NCBI RefSeq assembly: GCF_030272615.1
Contig: NC_081415.1
Coordinates: 418,037,757-418,101,756 of the forward strand
From: Cryptomeria japonica
Taxonomy: Eukaryota > Streptophyta > Pinopsida > Cupressales > Cupressaceae
Length of the DNA: 64,000 bases
Direction of reading: 5' to 3'
In this document: piece by piece, positions 35,871 to 46,700 of the stretch
How positions within the stretch are numbered: position 1 is the first letter of the stretch
Layout: every line of letters begins with the position of its first letter
Made by a program: the position numbers and the translations under genes
The notes under the pieces: generated by a model
What the model saw: the letters and a program-made list of their open reading frames with translations, nothing else
Database searches by the model: none
Told to the model about the DNA's origin: nothing

Positions 35871-35976
35871 ATTAAATAATAAAGATTATTTAGCTAAAGT
35901 TATAGATTCAGATATAATTAAATAATAAATATTTAATTAATTTAAGGAAGAACAGGTTAAATGATTGAATGATTAG

Positions 35977-36261
35977 AAAGAAATTGAATAATTTTTATTT
36001 TTATTTTAAATTATGCCTGGTAAACTTTTTAATGTGACCGATGACGCTGGAATGACATGCCCTTCGGCTCCACAAGAAACGCTTTTGACCTGGAGCTATG
36101 AATCGGTGATGCCACAAATGGGGGACCTCATCCCCATACTTCACTTGTTCAAATCCGCAAGCTCAACGGCCCAACAGGGATTTGAACCTTGGTGGCCGCT
36201 TCACCAACGAAGTGTTCTAACCGTGACACTACATGTCCGAAGACAAAGAAATTGAATAATT
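35977..36261 (-). mobile_element. tRNA-derived SINE with 17-bp target duplication
   Basis: The insert 35994-36244 (251 bp) is flanked by perfect 17-bp copies of AAAGAAATTGAATAATT (35977-35993 and 36245-36261). On the minus strand it starts with a tRNA-like head. An A-box-like TAGTGTCACGG lies at 36231-36221 and a B box GGTTCAAATCC at 36188-36178, about 33 bp apart. It ends in an A-rich tail built of AAATAAAAAT-like repeats. The head is reminiscent of the plant Au-type SINE. The other T LTRs lack it. The perfect duplication suggests it is among the younger insertions here. Confidence 0.9.
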
Positions 36262-36395
36262 AGTAATGATGAATTATGATGATTAAATTAATTTAGAATA
36301 ATAAAAATTAGATTAATTAAATGATTAAAAAATTATTTAATGAATAAAGAGGAATACTTAGCGTGTTAGTATTACGACATTTTTAGGTGTCTACA

Positions 36396-36955
36396 TTTGC
36401 CCCTCTTTGAGACAATGTTTGAACAACGTTGTTTCAAAGAAAATGAAAAAAGTTCTGGTGTGCCCTGGCGACAATAGGATGTGATTATGCCCCCTCGAAA
36501 CATTCGTTGGAAAATTATGAAATTGAGACCAATTTAATGATAATATGCTCATGAGTGATAGTTTCAAATTTAGTGAATTTTTTGAGTTCGTTTGACTGAC
36601 CTACAAGTGCTTCAAATATAAGGGGGAGCATGATCGTTTTGGAGGGTGAAACCCTAATTTTTGGATATAAATAGGAAATTTTATGTTCATTTGGCTCATT
36701 TGCATTCATTGAGTTCAAAGCATCTAGAGCAATTTTAGAGCATTTAGTGAGCACTTTGAGCGCAATGGAAGGCATTGGAGCACGTCATCACCTATTACTG
36801 GAGCGAGAATGATATCAGTGCCCAACTAGCACAAGCAACATGGTAAGTGTCTCAAAAAAAATTATCAAATTTTGCCTGTTTTTGAACTCTTTCCAAAATT
36901 TTTAAAATTTTCAAAAAAGTGTTTCGCAATCGTGTTTCAAAATTTTGCAAGCTAT
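36396..36955 (+). pseudogene. Second copy of polypurine tract, antisense promoter and exon 1 of the PMD gene
   Basis: Homologous to 23090-23600. It has the minus-strand polypurine tract (36396-36412), the TATA box TATAAATAG at 36666-36674, exon-1 sequence around 36700-36840, and a GTAAGT donor at 36843 followed by the start of the intron. The match is lost near 36950, where gag-leader sequence begins, so the rest of the PMD gene and all of pol are deleted in this copy. In-frame ATG changes relative to the first copy show independent decay. Confidence 0.8.
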
Positions 36956-38430
36956 AAGGAATTCTCTGATGTGATCTCTCGAGTCTCCTTTCCTTCTATA
37001 TTTCTCAAATTTTAGTTTTTCAAAATGCGGAGGAAATGATGGCATATACGACGTTCGAGCAAATGGATATGGCTGGAGGTCTTCCATAGTTTAACTTTTC
37101 TTCTCATTTTCAGTATGAAGATTGGTAATTTGTTTTTGCAAATTTTGGACTTGTTGCGTAAGGATATTTGTTTAGGTCAATGGTACATTTGATGTATAAG
37201 TGTTTCCTATGAAAGGATTTGTGTTCGTGTATACTGGGGGTTGTTAAAACATCAACTAGTTATGAATTTGCACACTACTCGTTCCGCTTGGTGCTGAAAA
37301 GTATGCAAATTGTGTGCTAACGTTTGGTTGTGTCGAGGCAAACAAATTTGTAGATCCTTGAATCAAATTGTGACCACTGTAAGTCGATCCTAGAGAGGCT
37401 GACACTACTAGTTGTGTAGCATATGTTGGTACTAAAATCTGAGAAGTGCTAGTCAGACTCTGAGTGGATGTGTTTGAGATATTTGCAGTTGTTTGAAATG
37501 CGACATTGGCATATTTTGTGGTGTTGCATTAAGACTTGAGAATGTTATATCAAAAATTGAACAGCTTATAGTAGCCACAGTGGCTTGTGTCGATGTTGTT
37601 TGTGTGTTTTGGTTTATACCCTAGGTAGAACTAGAGGCCACAAGATGTGTCTGAGATGGACCTAGTGCTTGATTTGTGTTTTGATGTAAGGTGATTCTAG
37701 GGGGTAAGATTGTTGTGACATCAAAGTTGGACGGTAATCTAGCCCCATTTTGTAGTAGTAGCGAAAGATATCTATCTCTATCATGGTTAATAAGGGCATT
37801 AAGGATCGCAAGGACATGTGGATCTTGTTGGGCTGCCTCAAGTTCTTTGATTGTCAAATTGTGTTTTAATTCAGCCATGGAAGGTAAATTGTCCTAGTTT
37901 GTTGGTAATGCGGGTAAGGTTGCCCCTCCTCGAGATTGTCCTCATGAGTGTATATATATTTTCATTGTACTTGTTGGATTAAATGTAGGGTCACTATTAG
38001 GAACCATTTGACTCTTGGTTGCCTATGATCAAGTAACAAGCTTTAAGGATGACCTAAGGGCGTAATGCAAACTCTACAATGAGCTATGACACTCTAAGGA
38101 CCCAAAAGCAAATATCTAATGTGTACATGGGAGACTAAGTATGCAAACTAACTAGACATTCTACTAGTTTTAAGATGAGGAGGTTGTTGTTATTGCAGCC
38201 GAAGTCTCTCAAGTCTTTGCTGAAGGATCCCTCCCTCAATTTGGATCTTGATTTGACAAGATTTTTGTATCTCTTCATCCAAGACAAAGGTAACTCCTAT
38301 ATATTGGGGTGCACTCTTTTTTAGTTTCCAAGCAAGGTTGTTAAAACTGGGGATGATATCTTTCTGAACGTCGTTTGTCCCTAAATCAAGTTGTGAAAAT
38401 GGGAGGAGATCGTCACTAGGTAACACCATC
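36956..38430 (-). pseudogene. T gag N-terminal region and small upstream ORF (unrecognised)
   Basis: Two open stretches lie between the T leader and the deletion junction. One at 38429-38190 (80 codons, starts MVLPSDDLLPFSQ) contains KSAPQYIGVTFVLDEEIQKS. The other at 37878-37621 (starts MAELKHNLTIKELEAAQQD) contains HVLAILNALINHDRDRYLSL and leads into Gln/Thr-rich sequence with stops. Position downstream of the primer-binding site and leader fits the start of gag, possibly with an extra small ORF before it. I recognise no domain. Confidence 0.4.
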
Positions 38431-39715
38431 TATTACAAGGACCCACTAAATGGAATAGACACAATTGAGGTTATGAAATCTATGCGATTCTAAAGATGAA
38501 ACTTATGGAGGACTAAGGATAATTTAAGGCATGCAACATAAGGAACTTAGGGATGATTAAGGACATGGAAATTATGTGCGATCCTAGGGACAACTAAAGA
38601 TGTGCAAACTATAAGATCCTAAGGATAGTGACAGACATGCAAACCGTGGGAACCTAACGAGAATGAAGGACGTGCAAACTATAAGATCCTAAAGAGATTG
38701 AAGGACATGAAAACTGTAGAAGCCTAAGGAGATTGAAGGACATGCAAACTGTAGGAACTTAAGGACTCTAGAATGGATATTTTGATCATAGAAAGATTGG
38801 AGGCAGTATGAATCCTCACGGTTTTCCTAAAAAAAATTTTGACTGAGGATTGAATGTAGTTCTAAACAAATGTGATAGGGTAAACTGACGAATGCAAAAC
38901 ACTAATAGGACAGTTGTAAAACACTAACAAAATGAATGTGAAATACTATTTAGATGGATGTGAAACCCTAACTACACCAATGCGAAATTTCGAGGTTTCA
39001 ACGATGTTTCAAGTGTTTGGACAATTCTCAGTTTTCTATGACAACCTAAGTTTCTCTATGTCTCAGTGAAAAGTGAAATTGCAAACAATCAGAGGACACT
39101 ATGGCTGAAAGCAAAAGAAAAACAAGAAAGCACGAATCCTATGGTTGGCTAGGACAATACTTGTTGGTTCCCACTGTGGAAATTAATCCGAGTTGTGCTT
39201 ATTTAGAGAAAATAGCCTAGGAATTTAGTAGCACCGACTCTCCTCCACATAACTCACTTCTTAGGCATACCAAATTCTGGATTTCCAAAGGTCCAAAGAT
39301 TTAAAGTAATTGTTGTCTCTACTAAGAACCACAAGGTTGTGGGACGACTTTAGAGGTCCAACTTCCTAGGCCAATAGATAGAAGGTTTTTAGCAGTTAAA
39401 CAAAAGGTTTCTAGTTCGGGCATCTATTTAGGTGGCCATACATGCAGAGTTTCACTCATATAAAAAGAGGCCTCCCAACCCTTGTAGGTTTTACACACCA
39501 CTATGGGTACTTGGGGAGACAAATGTCTGTATGACACATTGGCAACTATTGCCTGAGAGTTTCCTCACAAACACATTTATTTATAGTGGCTTGGAAGGGC
39601 TCGGCCTTAGACTCGTTACCACTCGAGTCATATCCTCTCACCTAGCCTTATGGACTACTCAGGAGATGGACCCTCTAAAGGTAAACACAAAATAGCCTAT
39701 AACTCAAAACACGAC
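38431..39715 (-). mobile_element. 5' leader of T
   Basis: Non-coding sequence between the T gag region and its duplicated primer-binding region. Near 38600-38760 short phrases such as GACATGCAAACTGTAGGAAC recur in an irregular pattern (AAGGAGATTGAAGGACATG twice). The ORF at 39432-39695 is not supported by any similarity I recognise. Confidence 0.5.
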
Positions 39716-40849
39716 AAACACTTGTTAATTTTAGTGCACCAATGGAAGTGTTATCTACTCTAGAAATTACAGACAGTCACATAAGCTACCTCTACAAGCA
39801 AATGATTAGTAGTTTTATGATATAGTCTTAGACCACTCATAATCACCCTTTCTTGACTCCAATAGCCACACACTACAAACAAAAGATTAGTAACACAAAA
39901 AACAAACAGACCAACAACAAAACAAATATAGTTAATAAACAACTAATGGAAAAAATACAATAAATTAAAGAAATGCAAAACTAGGAACCCACGTATGCAA
40001 AACACTAAATAATCGAATGTGGCACACAATCTAAATGAATTCAAAAAGATGACAAAAAAAAATGAAATACTAATGATACCGATGTGAAATTTTGCAGATA
40101 CACGTGCAAAAATCTGGAAGCTAATGCGAAAGACCGTATGAAATTTGCAAAATTCAAGAAATAATAATCCAAATTAGTAAGTCTGTAGGTTCATGTTGGA
40201 TTCACCAGAATGTTTACAGGAGAATTGTAGCATAAATAATCAAACTTAACGAGTCACCCACCGAAAATCAAAGCCAATTAAAAAACACTTGTTAATTTTA
40301 GTGCACCAATGGAAGTGTTATCTACTATAGAAATCACAGACAGTCACATAAGCTACCTCTGCAAGCAAATGATTAGTAGTTTTATGATATAGTCTTAGAC
40401 CACTCATAATCACCTTTTCTTGACTCCAATAGCCACACACTACAAACAAAAGATTAGTAACACAAAAAATAAACAGACCAACAATAAAACAAATATAGTT
40501 AAAAACAACTAATGCAAAAAATACAATAAATTAAAGAAATGCAAAACTAGGAACCTACGTATGCAAAACACTAAATAATCGAATATGGCACACAATCTAA
40601 ACGAATTCAAAAAGATGAAAAAAAAATATGAAATACTAATGATACTGATGTGAAATTTTGCAGATACACGTGCAAAAATCTAGAAGCTAATGCGAAAGAC
40701 CGTATGAAATTTGCAAAATTCAAGAAATAATAATCCAAATTAGTAAGTCTGTAGCTTCATGCCGGGTTCACCAGAATGTTTACGGGAGAATTGTAGCATA
40801 AATAATCAAACTTAACGAGTCACCCACCGAAAATCAAAGCTAATTAAAT
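39716..40849. repeat. 567-bp tandem duplication of T leader, primer-binding site and LTR end
   Basis: Unit 1 (39716-40282) and unit 2 (40283 to about 40849) are near-identical. Each contains the leader, a primer-binding-site region and the first 60-70 bp of LTR sequence (plus strand TGTTTACAGGAG and TGTTTACGGGAG). Unit 1 therefore holds a second, partial LTR end at about 40217-40282. Low divergence implies the duplication is much younger than the element. Confidence 0.92.
40755..40776 (-). other. Primer-binding site of T
   Basis: On the minus strand, directly after the LTR end GTAAACA, the sequence reads TTCTGGTGAACCCGGCATGA. TGGTGAACCCGG is the kind of site that pairs with a tRNA 3' CCA end; I cannot name the tRNA. 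A mutated copy (TGGTGAATCCAACATGA) is present in the first unit of the tandem duplication near 40195-40214. Confidence 0.7.
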
Positions 40850-41734
40850 CAATCCGTAAGCACAATAAGAAATATGCAAATCAACAATTGAACAATAAAA
40901 TCAATTCAATCAAACACAATCAATCGTTGGACACACAAAAGCTCCTATTGCTCATCTCTTCCTTGCGTAATGTTGGCTCTTGGAGTCACACTTGATAACC
41001 TGCAATATAATAGCATAAGGATTCAAAGATAGCGTTTGTTGAAAAAGGGAGATTAATGACAAATTTATATAAATTGGAGAGGATTGATTGAGAGGAGAAA
41101 GTGAAGTGAGCTAAAAAAGTTGATTAATAGTTAGAGAGGTGATTGAGAAATTAAATAAATTAATTGAATTAATTAATTAGTTAGAAGAGGTGGAACTTAG
41201 GGGTGAGTGTTAGTTATAAATTAGCATGTGCAATAGGAATTTAGCATGAAATTGCTTTTAATCTAAATTTGGATTTAAAATTGATCTAAAATTGATTTTT
41301 GAAAATATCAAAAAATCATGCACATGAAGCAAAATTAAGAATTAGAATTAGAATTAGAATTGAGAGATGAATTAGAATAAATAAATTTAAGAAATTTATT
41401 TAATTTAGAAGACATAGTTAGCTAATTAAATAATTTAAAAAAATTATTCAATAATAGGAAAAATAGAAATTGAACTAAATTAAATAATAAATGTTATTTA
41501 ACTAAAGTTATGAATTCAAAATTAATTAATAATAAAATATTTAATTAGTTTAAAGAAGATAAGGTTAAATGATTAAATGATAGAATGATTAGAAAGAAAT
41601 TGAATAATTAGTAATGATGAATTATGATAATTAAATTAATTTAGAAGAATAAAATTAGATTAATTAAATAATTATTTAATTAATAAAGAGGAATAATTAG
41701 TGTGTTAGTAATGCAACATTTTTAGATGTCTATA
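40777..41734 (-). mobile_element. 5' LTR of T
   Basis: 958 bp, collinear with 22156-23089. On the minus strand it starts at 41734 with TATAGACATC (mutated from TGTAGACACC) and ends GTAAACA at 40777 beside the primer-binding site. Confidence 0.88.
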
Positions 41735-42050
41735 ATTTCCACATATTAATTTGCAATGTGGACCTGACAATGTGCAAAAAAAACCTCCTTTGAACTCACC
41801 AACTAATAGCATCAAAAACACATTAGATCTGATTGTGGGAGTTTGTAACTTAGCAAATGTGCTTCCTTTTGACACATGAGAATTCTCACAAAGCTATTTG
41901 TCATGATAATCAATCGATTTCAAATTATAGTTCTTCAAAGTAGTCTACTTGGGCATATTTGAAAGGGGTATTTATGAATGTTGTATCCAAGTTGCAAATG
42001 TAATGGCACTTCAAATTTTGCAAATTTGAAGGTGCCTATAGTGGTGGTGA

Positions 42051-43799
42051 CTGGGGATCTATGTCCTTAGTGGGCATGGCAAGAATTCAAATCTCTGGGA
42101 CATAGACCAAGTACCTACTCCATTGGAGGGAAATTTGAATTCTGCAAATGGAGGGAACAACGCGGCTAGTTCCTTTGGTTCTGATGCCTCTGCAACTCAA
42201 GGATAACTTGTCTCTTTGGGATCTACGGTGGATGATGAGGATGGTCGAAAGGATGGGAACCCATGACATCGGGACCCTCCTCTTATCCTTAAAAATAATG
42301 AAGATTCTTCAAAGTTGGGTCTTGAGATCTTGATTGCCGATTTGGAAAAGACGACAGAGACGAAGGCTCTCAAACCCTGGAATAGTCTATTTGCAAACAA
42401 ACCCACTGGTAAATCATCCTTTCCCTTTGTCGAAGATATTTCTGATAGAAAAATAGGCAGACTAGCTATTGCAGTACCAGATGTGGTAATAGACCATCAT
42501 ATTTCTCTAGTGGGAAAATTTGTTGGACCCGTACCTAATATTGAGGTTGTTAGGTCTTTTGTTCAGAGAAAATGGAGGTTGAAAGGACAGGTTGATGTTT
42601 CAGCCCTGTCAAGGGGTTTCTTTGTCTTTTCCTTCTCTTGTGGGGAAGATTTGGAAATTGCCCTGAGTGGAGGACCATGGATGTTTGGGAAATCTTCATT
42701 ATCCTCAAGGAAATGGTCTCCAAATATGAAGCTCAATGACTCCTTTTTTGAATCTGCCCCGGTCTAGGTGTAGTTGCCTGGTTTGCTACTTGAATTCTGG
42801 TTGGAGGATGTTTTCTTAGGTATTGCTAACTCCTTCGGGGAGCTTGTGGCTATATATTCTATGACAACAACATGAAAGAGACTGGTGTATGCGAGTATAT
42901 GTGTCAATATTTCACAGAATATGGACCTACCTAGCTCTATTGAAATAAATTCCAAACTAGGGAAGTGGGAACAAGCCATAGAGTTTGAGTCCCTCCCCTT
43001 TGTGTGTTTCTCTTGTAAGAAAGTCGGACATTGGGCAAAGGCTTGCCCAAGTAACCCCAAGAATGCTCATAAGCATAACAATCCTGTTAAACAAATATGG
43101 AAAGGGAAGATTAACAAAAATGAGGAGGGTAAAGCGGAAGGAGGAAGTGGATTTCCTAGTAACCCAAAATATATAACAAAAGATGATAGGAAAGGTAGTC
43201 CTTCCAAGGATTCTCTTAAGAAGGAAGATAGACAGAATGAAGATAATGGATTTGAGATCAAAACAGTCAATGGATTTGAAGTATTACAAATTCAAGAGGA
43301 AGAGAATGTAAGCATAGAAGAAATTCTTAAAGAGGGTGAGATTGGCGACATAAATGAATCACAACATGAGGCTCTACAAGAAACATAAATGAAAAGTAAT
43401 AAAGTTTGCCCTAAGGACTTTGAAGGTCCAGAAGTTATTGTTAAAAAAAAGATCAAGTTCGGATCATCTTAGGTTAACCTTAACTCTTTATTTCAGAGTG
43501 TTGGTACTGAATCACCCACCTCTTTTCAGAAAATAGGAGAACCGTGGAATAATAAGCAATCTGCATATAAAGATGAAGAAGATGAAGGGATAATAGGAGT
43601 GGGAAAAAAGAAAAATAAGAAGACAGGCCGTTCTAATGGGGTTAAAACTAGAACCATATCTAAGGCGGATATTGGTGTTTTCAAATCCCCGCAAGGACGT
43701 AAAACCATGAAGTGGCACAAGGACCAGGAGACTAAACAAAACATAGCTGATGGAAGGCAGCGAACCATCCAGGAATCCTGCTCTCAGGTTTCCAAATGA
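42051..43799 (+). pseudogene. LINE ORF1 (DUF4283-like, CCHC zinc knuckle)
   Basis: RNA-binding ORF1 protein of plant L1 elements. One frame runs from 42051 to the TGA at 43797-43799 (about 582 codons) with internal stops near 42201, 42267, 42765, 42771, 42873, 43386 and 43470, and no frameshift. Order: Asn/Ser-rich N-terminus; KPWNSLFANKPTGKSSFPFV; a DUF4283-like block with GKFVGPVPNIEVVRSFVQRK and SGGPWMFG (about 42520-42700); then EFESLPFVCFSCKKVGHWAK with the CX2C-H-C knuckle near 42985-43050; then a Lys/Glu-rich tail. No in-frame ATG remains at the 5' end. Its stop overlaps the ORF2 start as ATGA at 43796-43799, suggesting termination-reinitiation or another coupled mechanism. Confidence 0.85.
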
Positions 43800-46700
43800 A
43801 GGTAATTTCCTAGAACATACGAGGCCTGAATGGTCTACACAAACATGATGTATTAAGGAATTTTATCAGAGATCATAAGCCGGACATCATCCTGGTTCAT
43901 GAAACTAAAATGAGTAAGGAAAAAGTTGAAAAATTAAAATTCTTTAAACACAGAGGTGTTTGTGGTAATAGTTCGAATGGGGCGTCAGGTGGGGTGGCCA
44001 TATTTTGGAATAAGAAAACTATTGATGGAGATCTGATTGATGAAGATGATAATATTATTTCTATGAGAGTTAAATGTATTGCTGAAGGACAGGAATGGGT
44101 GGTTACCAACATTTATGCCCCAAATTCTAAAGCTGCTAGGAGTAAATTTTGGGACAAAATTCAGCAGAAAAAAGGGTTTTTCTCCAAGGATAGTTGGCTG
44201 TTGATGGGGGATTTCAACACCCCATTGCAAGAAATTGACAAATTTGGAGGAACTCAAGCTCAACTGGATAGTAGGATTGGCCTTATGGACTTTATCAATG
44301 CCAATGCCCTGATTGATGTTGATCTTACTGGAGCTTCCTACACTTGGTCTAATTGAAGGGATGGAGGAGATCTTATCTAGGTAAGGCTTGATAGATCCCT
44401 TATCACTCCTGACTGGGTCCTTAAGTATAGATGTTCTTTGTCTGTTATTAACAGAATAGGATTAGATCATTATCCCATTTCTTTTGTTGTTGATTTTGTT
44501 AAGAGCAAACATTGTTTTCCTTTCTTGTTTGAAAAAATATGGATTTCGCACCCTTCCTTGGAAAATGCCATTGCCAAATGATGGAATATTAATGTGGATG
44601 GTTCTGCCATGTTTAAAGTTGCTAAAAATTTAAGAAATACCAAAGATAACATTAAGATCTGGAACAAAAAGGTTTTTGGAGATATTTTTGAATCCAAAAG
44701 GAAGCTGAAGGAGGAATTAGAACAGATTCAAAACTCTATTCATAAATATGGTTATAAGATGTTTCCCAAGGCTAAAAAAGATGAGATTCTAGCCAAAATA
44801 CACAACACTATATCAAGGGAAGAAATCTACTGGAGGCAGAGATCTAGGGCTATTTGGTTGGAAGCCGGTGATAGAAATACTAAATTCTTTCATATGACAT
44901 CTATGAAGCATAAAGCTGCTAGCAGAATCTCTAGATTAATTGTTGATGACAAAATCCTTCTCAAAGATGATGAAATTGGTGATGAAGTTGTTAGGTTCTT
45001 CTCTAACCTCCTTACTGGTAGTAAGGATATTGACATTGTAAAGCAACAAGACCTGGTTGATAACATTCCTAAGATTATTGAAACTCACTAGAATAAGATA
45101 TTATCTGCTATCCCTACAACTGATGGAATGAAAAAGCTATGTTTTCCTTTCAAGGGGATAAGGCTCCAGGCCCAGATGACTTTCCCATGTTTTTCTTTTA
45201 GGAATATTGACATATTGTTGGGAAAGACATGGTCAATGTTGTCAAAGAATTATTTGGTTCCAAAAGAATTCTTAAGGAAATCAATTCTACTTTTATTGCT
45301 CTAATTCCTAAGGTGGCTGGAGCTGATTCTATGGGAAAGTTTAGGCCAATAAGTCTTTGTAATTCCTTTTACAAGATTATTTCAAAAGTCATGACTTCCA
45401 GATTGTTGGCTGTTCTCCCCTTTGTTATCTCTGAGGAGCAAAAAGAATTTGTCCCAGGTAGGCTGATTTTGGATTCTATTATTCTTGTGCATGAGAATAT
45501 CCACTCTCTTAATGTTGCAAACAAAGAGGGATTCTTGATAAAATTGGATGTGGCAAAAGTCTATGATAGAGTGGAATGACACGTTCTTTTTAGGGTTATG
45601 GAGGCCTTTGGATTTGATGAGAAGGTAATTAAAATTACTAGATAATTGATATCTACTCCAAATTTCTCTATTCTTATAAATGGATCTCCATCTAGATTTT
45701 TTAAATCTTCTAGGGGCCTTAGGAAAGGAGACCCTATCTCTCCTATTCTTTTTACTATATTGGCAGAATGTATGAGTGGACTGATTCAAAAGTTGAAAGT
45801 GAGTAAAACCATTAAAGGGTTGCAACCCTCTTCTGCTAATGTTTCCTGTACTCACCAACAGTTTGTTGATGATACAATTTTGATGGGATATTCTTCTGTT
45901 GGTGAGGCTGTTGCTTTCAAAGGTGCTCTCAGTTCTTATTCCTTGGCTACTGGACAACAAGTTAATTGGGAGAAATCTGCTATTTTTTTCATAAACACCC
46001 CAATATTGAGGCAACATAGGATTGCTAACATTATTGGATGTAAGGTGGAGCTACTCCCCTCTACTTATTTGGGTCTCCCTCTTGGTTTGATTCCTCCAAA
46101 CTCTTTCTGGAACTCATTAATTGACAAACTCAACAAGAAATTGGTAGGTTGGAAAGGATCTATGCTATCTTAGGCTGGTAAGCTTTAGCTTCTTCAAGCT
46201 ACTCTTCAGAATCTTCCTGTTTATGCTCTTAGCTTGTTTAGTATACCGGTTAAATTTGCTGAAGCTTTAGAAATAATTTAGAAAATATTTCTTTGGTCGG
46301 GGGTAGAAGATAAGAAAAGGATAGCTTTGGTTTCCTGGGATAAAGTTTGTAATCCCAAGTGCAATGGGGGATTAGGTATTAAAGTTCTCAAAACTTTTAA
46401 CAAAGCCTTGCTTGCTAAACAAATTTGGAGGGCTTTTGGTATAAAGAAAGCTTGGAGTAGGGAATGGTTTGATAAATATATACATAACCAACCAATTAAT
46501 TCTCTTCTCTACTCTAAAGATATCCCTACTAGTTCTTTCATATGGAATAGTATGATCAAATCTATAAAAGTTGCTAAGGTTGGAGCTGGATGGGTCCTTG
46601 GTAAAGGTGATAAAATTAGGTTTTGGGAGGATGTTTGGATTAAAGATGAACCTCTTTTTAATCAGGATTGTAGCCAATTCATTGATGAATGCAAAAGGAG

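Larger units (their letters stand above)
34379..36395 (-). mobile_element. Middle LTR of T, carrying two insertions
   Basis: It is collinear with the other two T LTRs. It starts at ACAGGAGAATAG, lacking about six terminal bases, and ends GGTGTCTACA at 36395 next to a polypurine tract. Without its two insertions it is about 970 bp. It shares GGAACTTAGGGGTGAGTG with the right LTR (40777-41734), where the left LTR differs, so the middle and right LTRs look closer to each other. Confidence 0.85.
22151..41739 (-). mobile_element. Element T: rearranged Tat-lineage Ty3/gypsy retrotransposon
   Basis: T is inserted in the 3' LTR of P. The outer LTRs are 22156-23089 and 40777-41734. The flanks are GTTTT (22151-22155) and ATTTC (41735-41739), and the intact sister site near 63541 has GTTTC, so each flank differs by one transition. 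Between the outer LTRs lie a third LTR (34379-36395), a dual-RNase-H pol, gag remnants and an antisense PMD gene. The extra RNase H downstream of the RT-linked one identifies the Tat lineage. The element as it stands is 19.6 kb, swollen by nested insertions and duplications. Confidence 0.85.
16705..42040 (-). mobile_element. 3' LTR of P, interrupted by solo LTR S3 and element T
   Basis: Collinear with 58752-63848: for example TTCCCAAATCAATAGATCCA near 16711 and 58757, and GACATTCTCATCTCAATCC near 19287 and 61788. It continues after element T at 41740-42040, which matches 63545-63848. Its terminal bases read GGTGCCTATA, where the other copy has GGTGCCAACA. The expected polypurine tract is not visible just beyond it. 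No protein-coding gene of its own is seen; the short ORFs at 17636, 18606, 19242 and 19249 are not conserved in the sister copy. Confidence 0.8.

Noticed and set aside
36178-36231. A tRNA gene
   Set aside because: A and B boxes are present, but no cloverleaf can be closed, and the 17-bp flanking duplication with an A-rich tail shows a SINE.
42023-42030. AATTTGAA as the LINE target duplication (matching 50108-50115)
   Set aside because: Eight AT-rich bases are weak evidence, and the sister LTR shows that the next bases (GGTGCC) still belong to the P LTR, so the LINE cannot start right after them.
42105-42333. Small ORFs at the LINE 5' end as separate genes
   Set aside because: They are out-of-frame shadows of LINE ORF1, whose frame runs through from 42051.
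45382-46017. 211-codon minus-strand ORF
   Set aside because: It is antisense to the LINE RT domain, which carries clear RT motifs on the plus strand.
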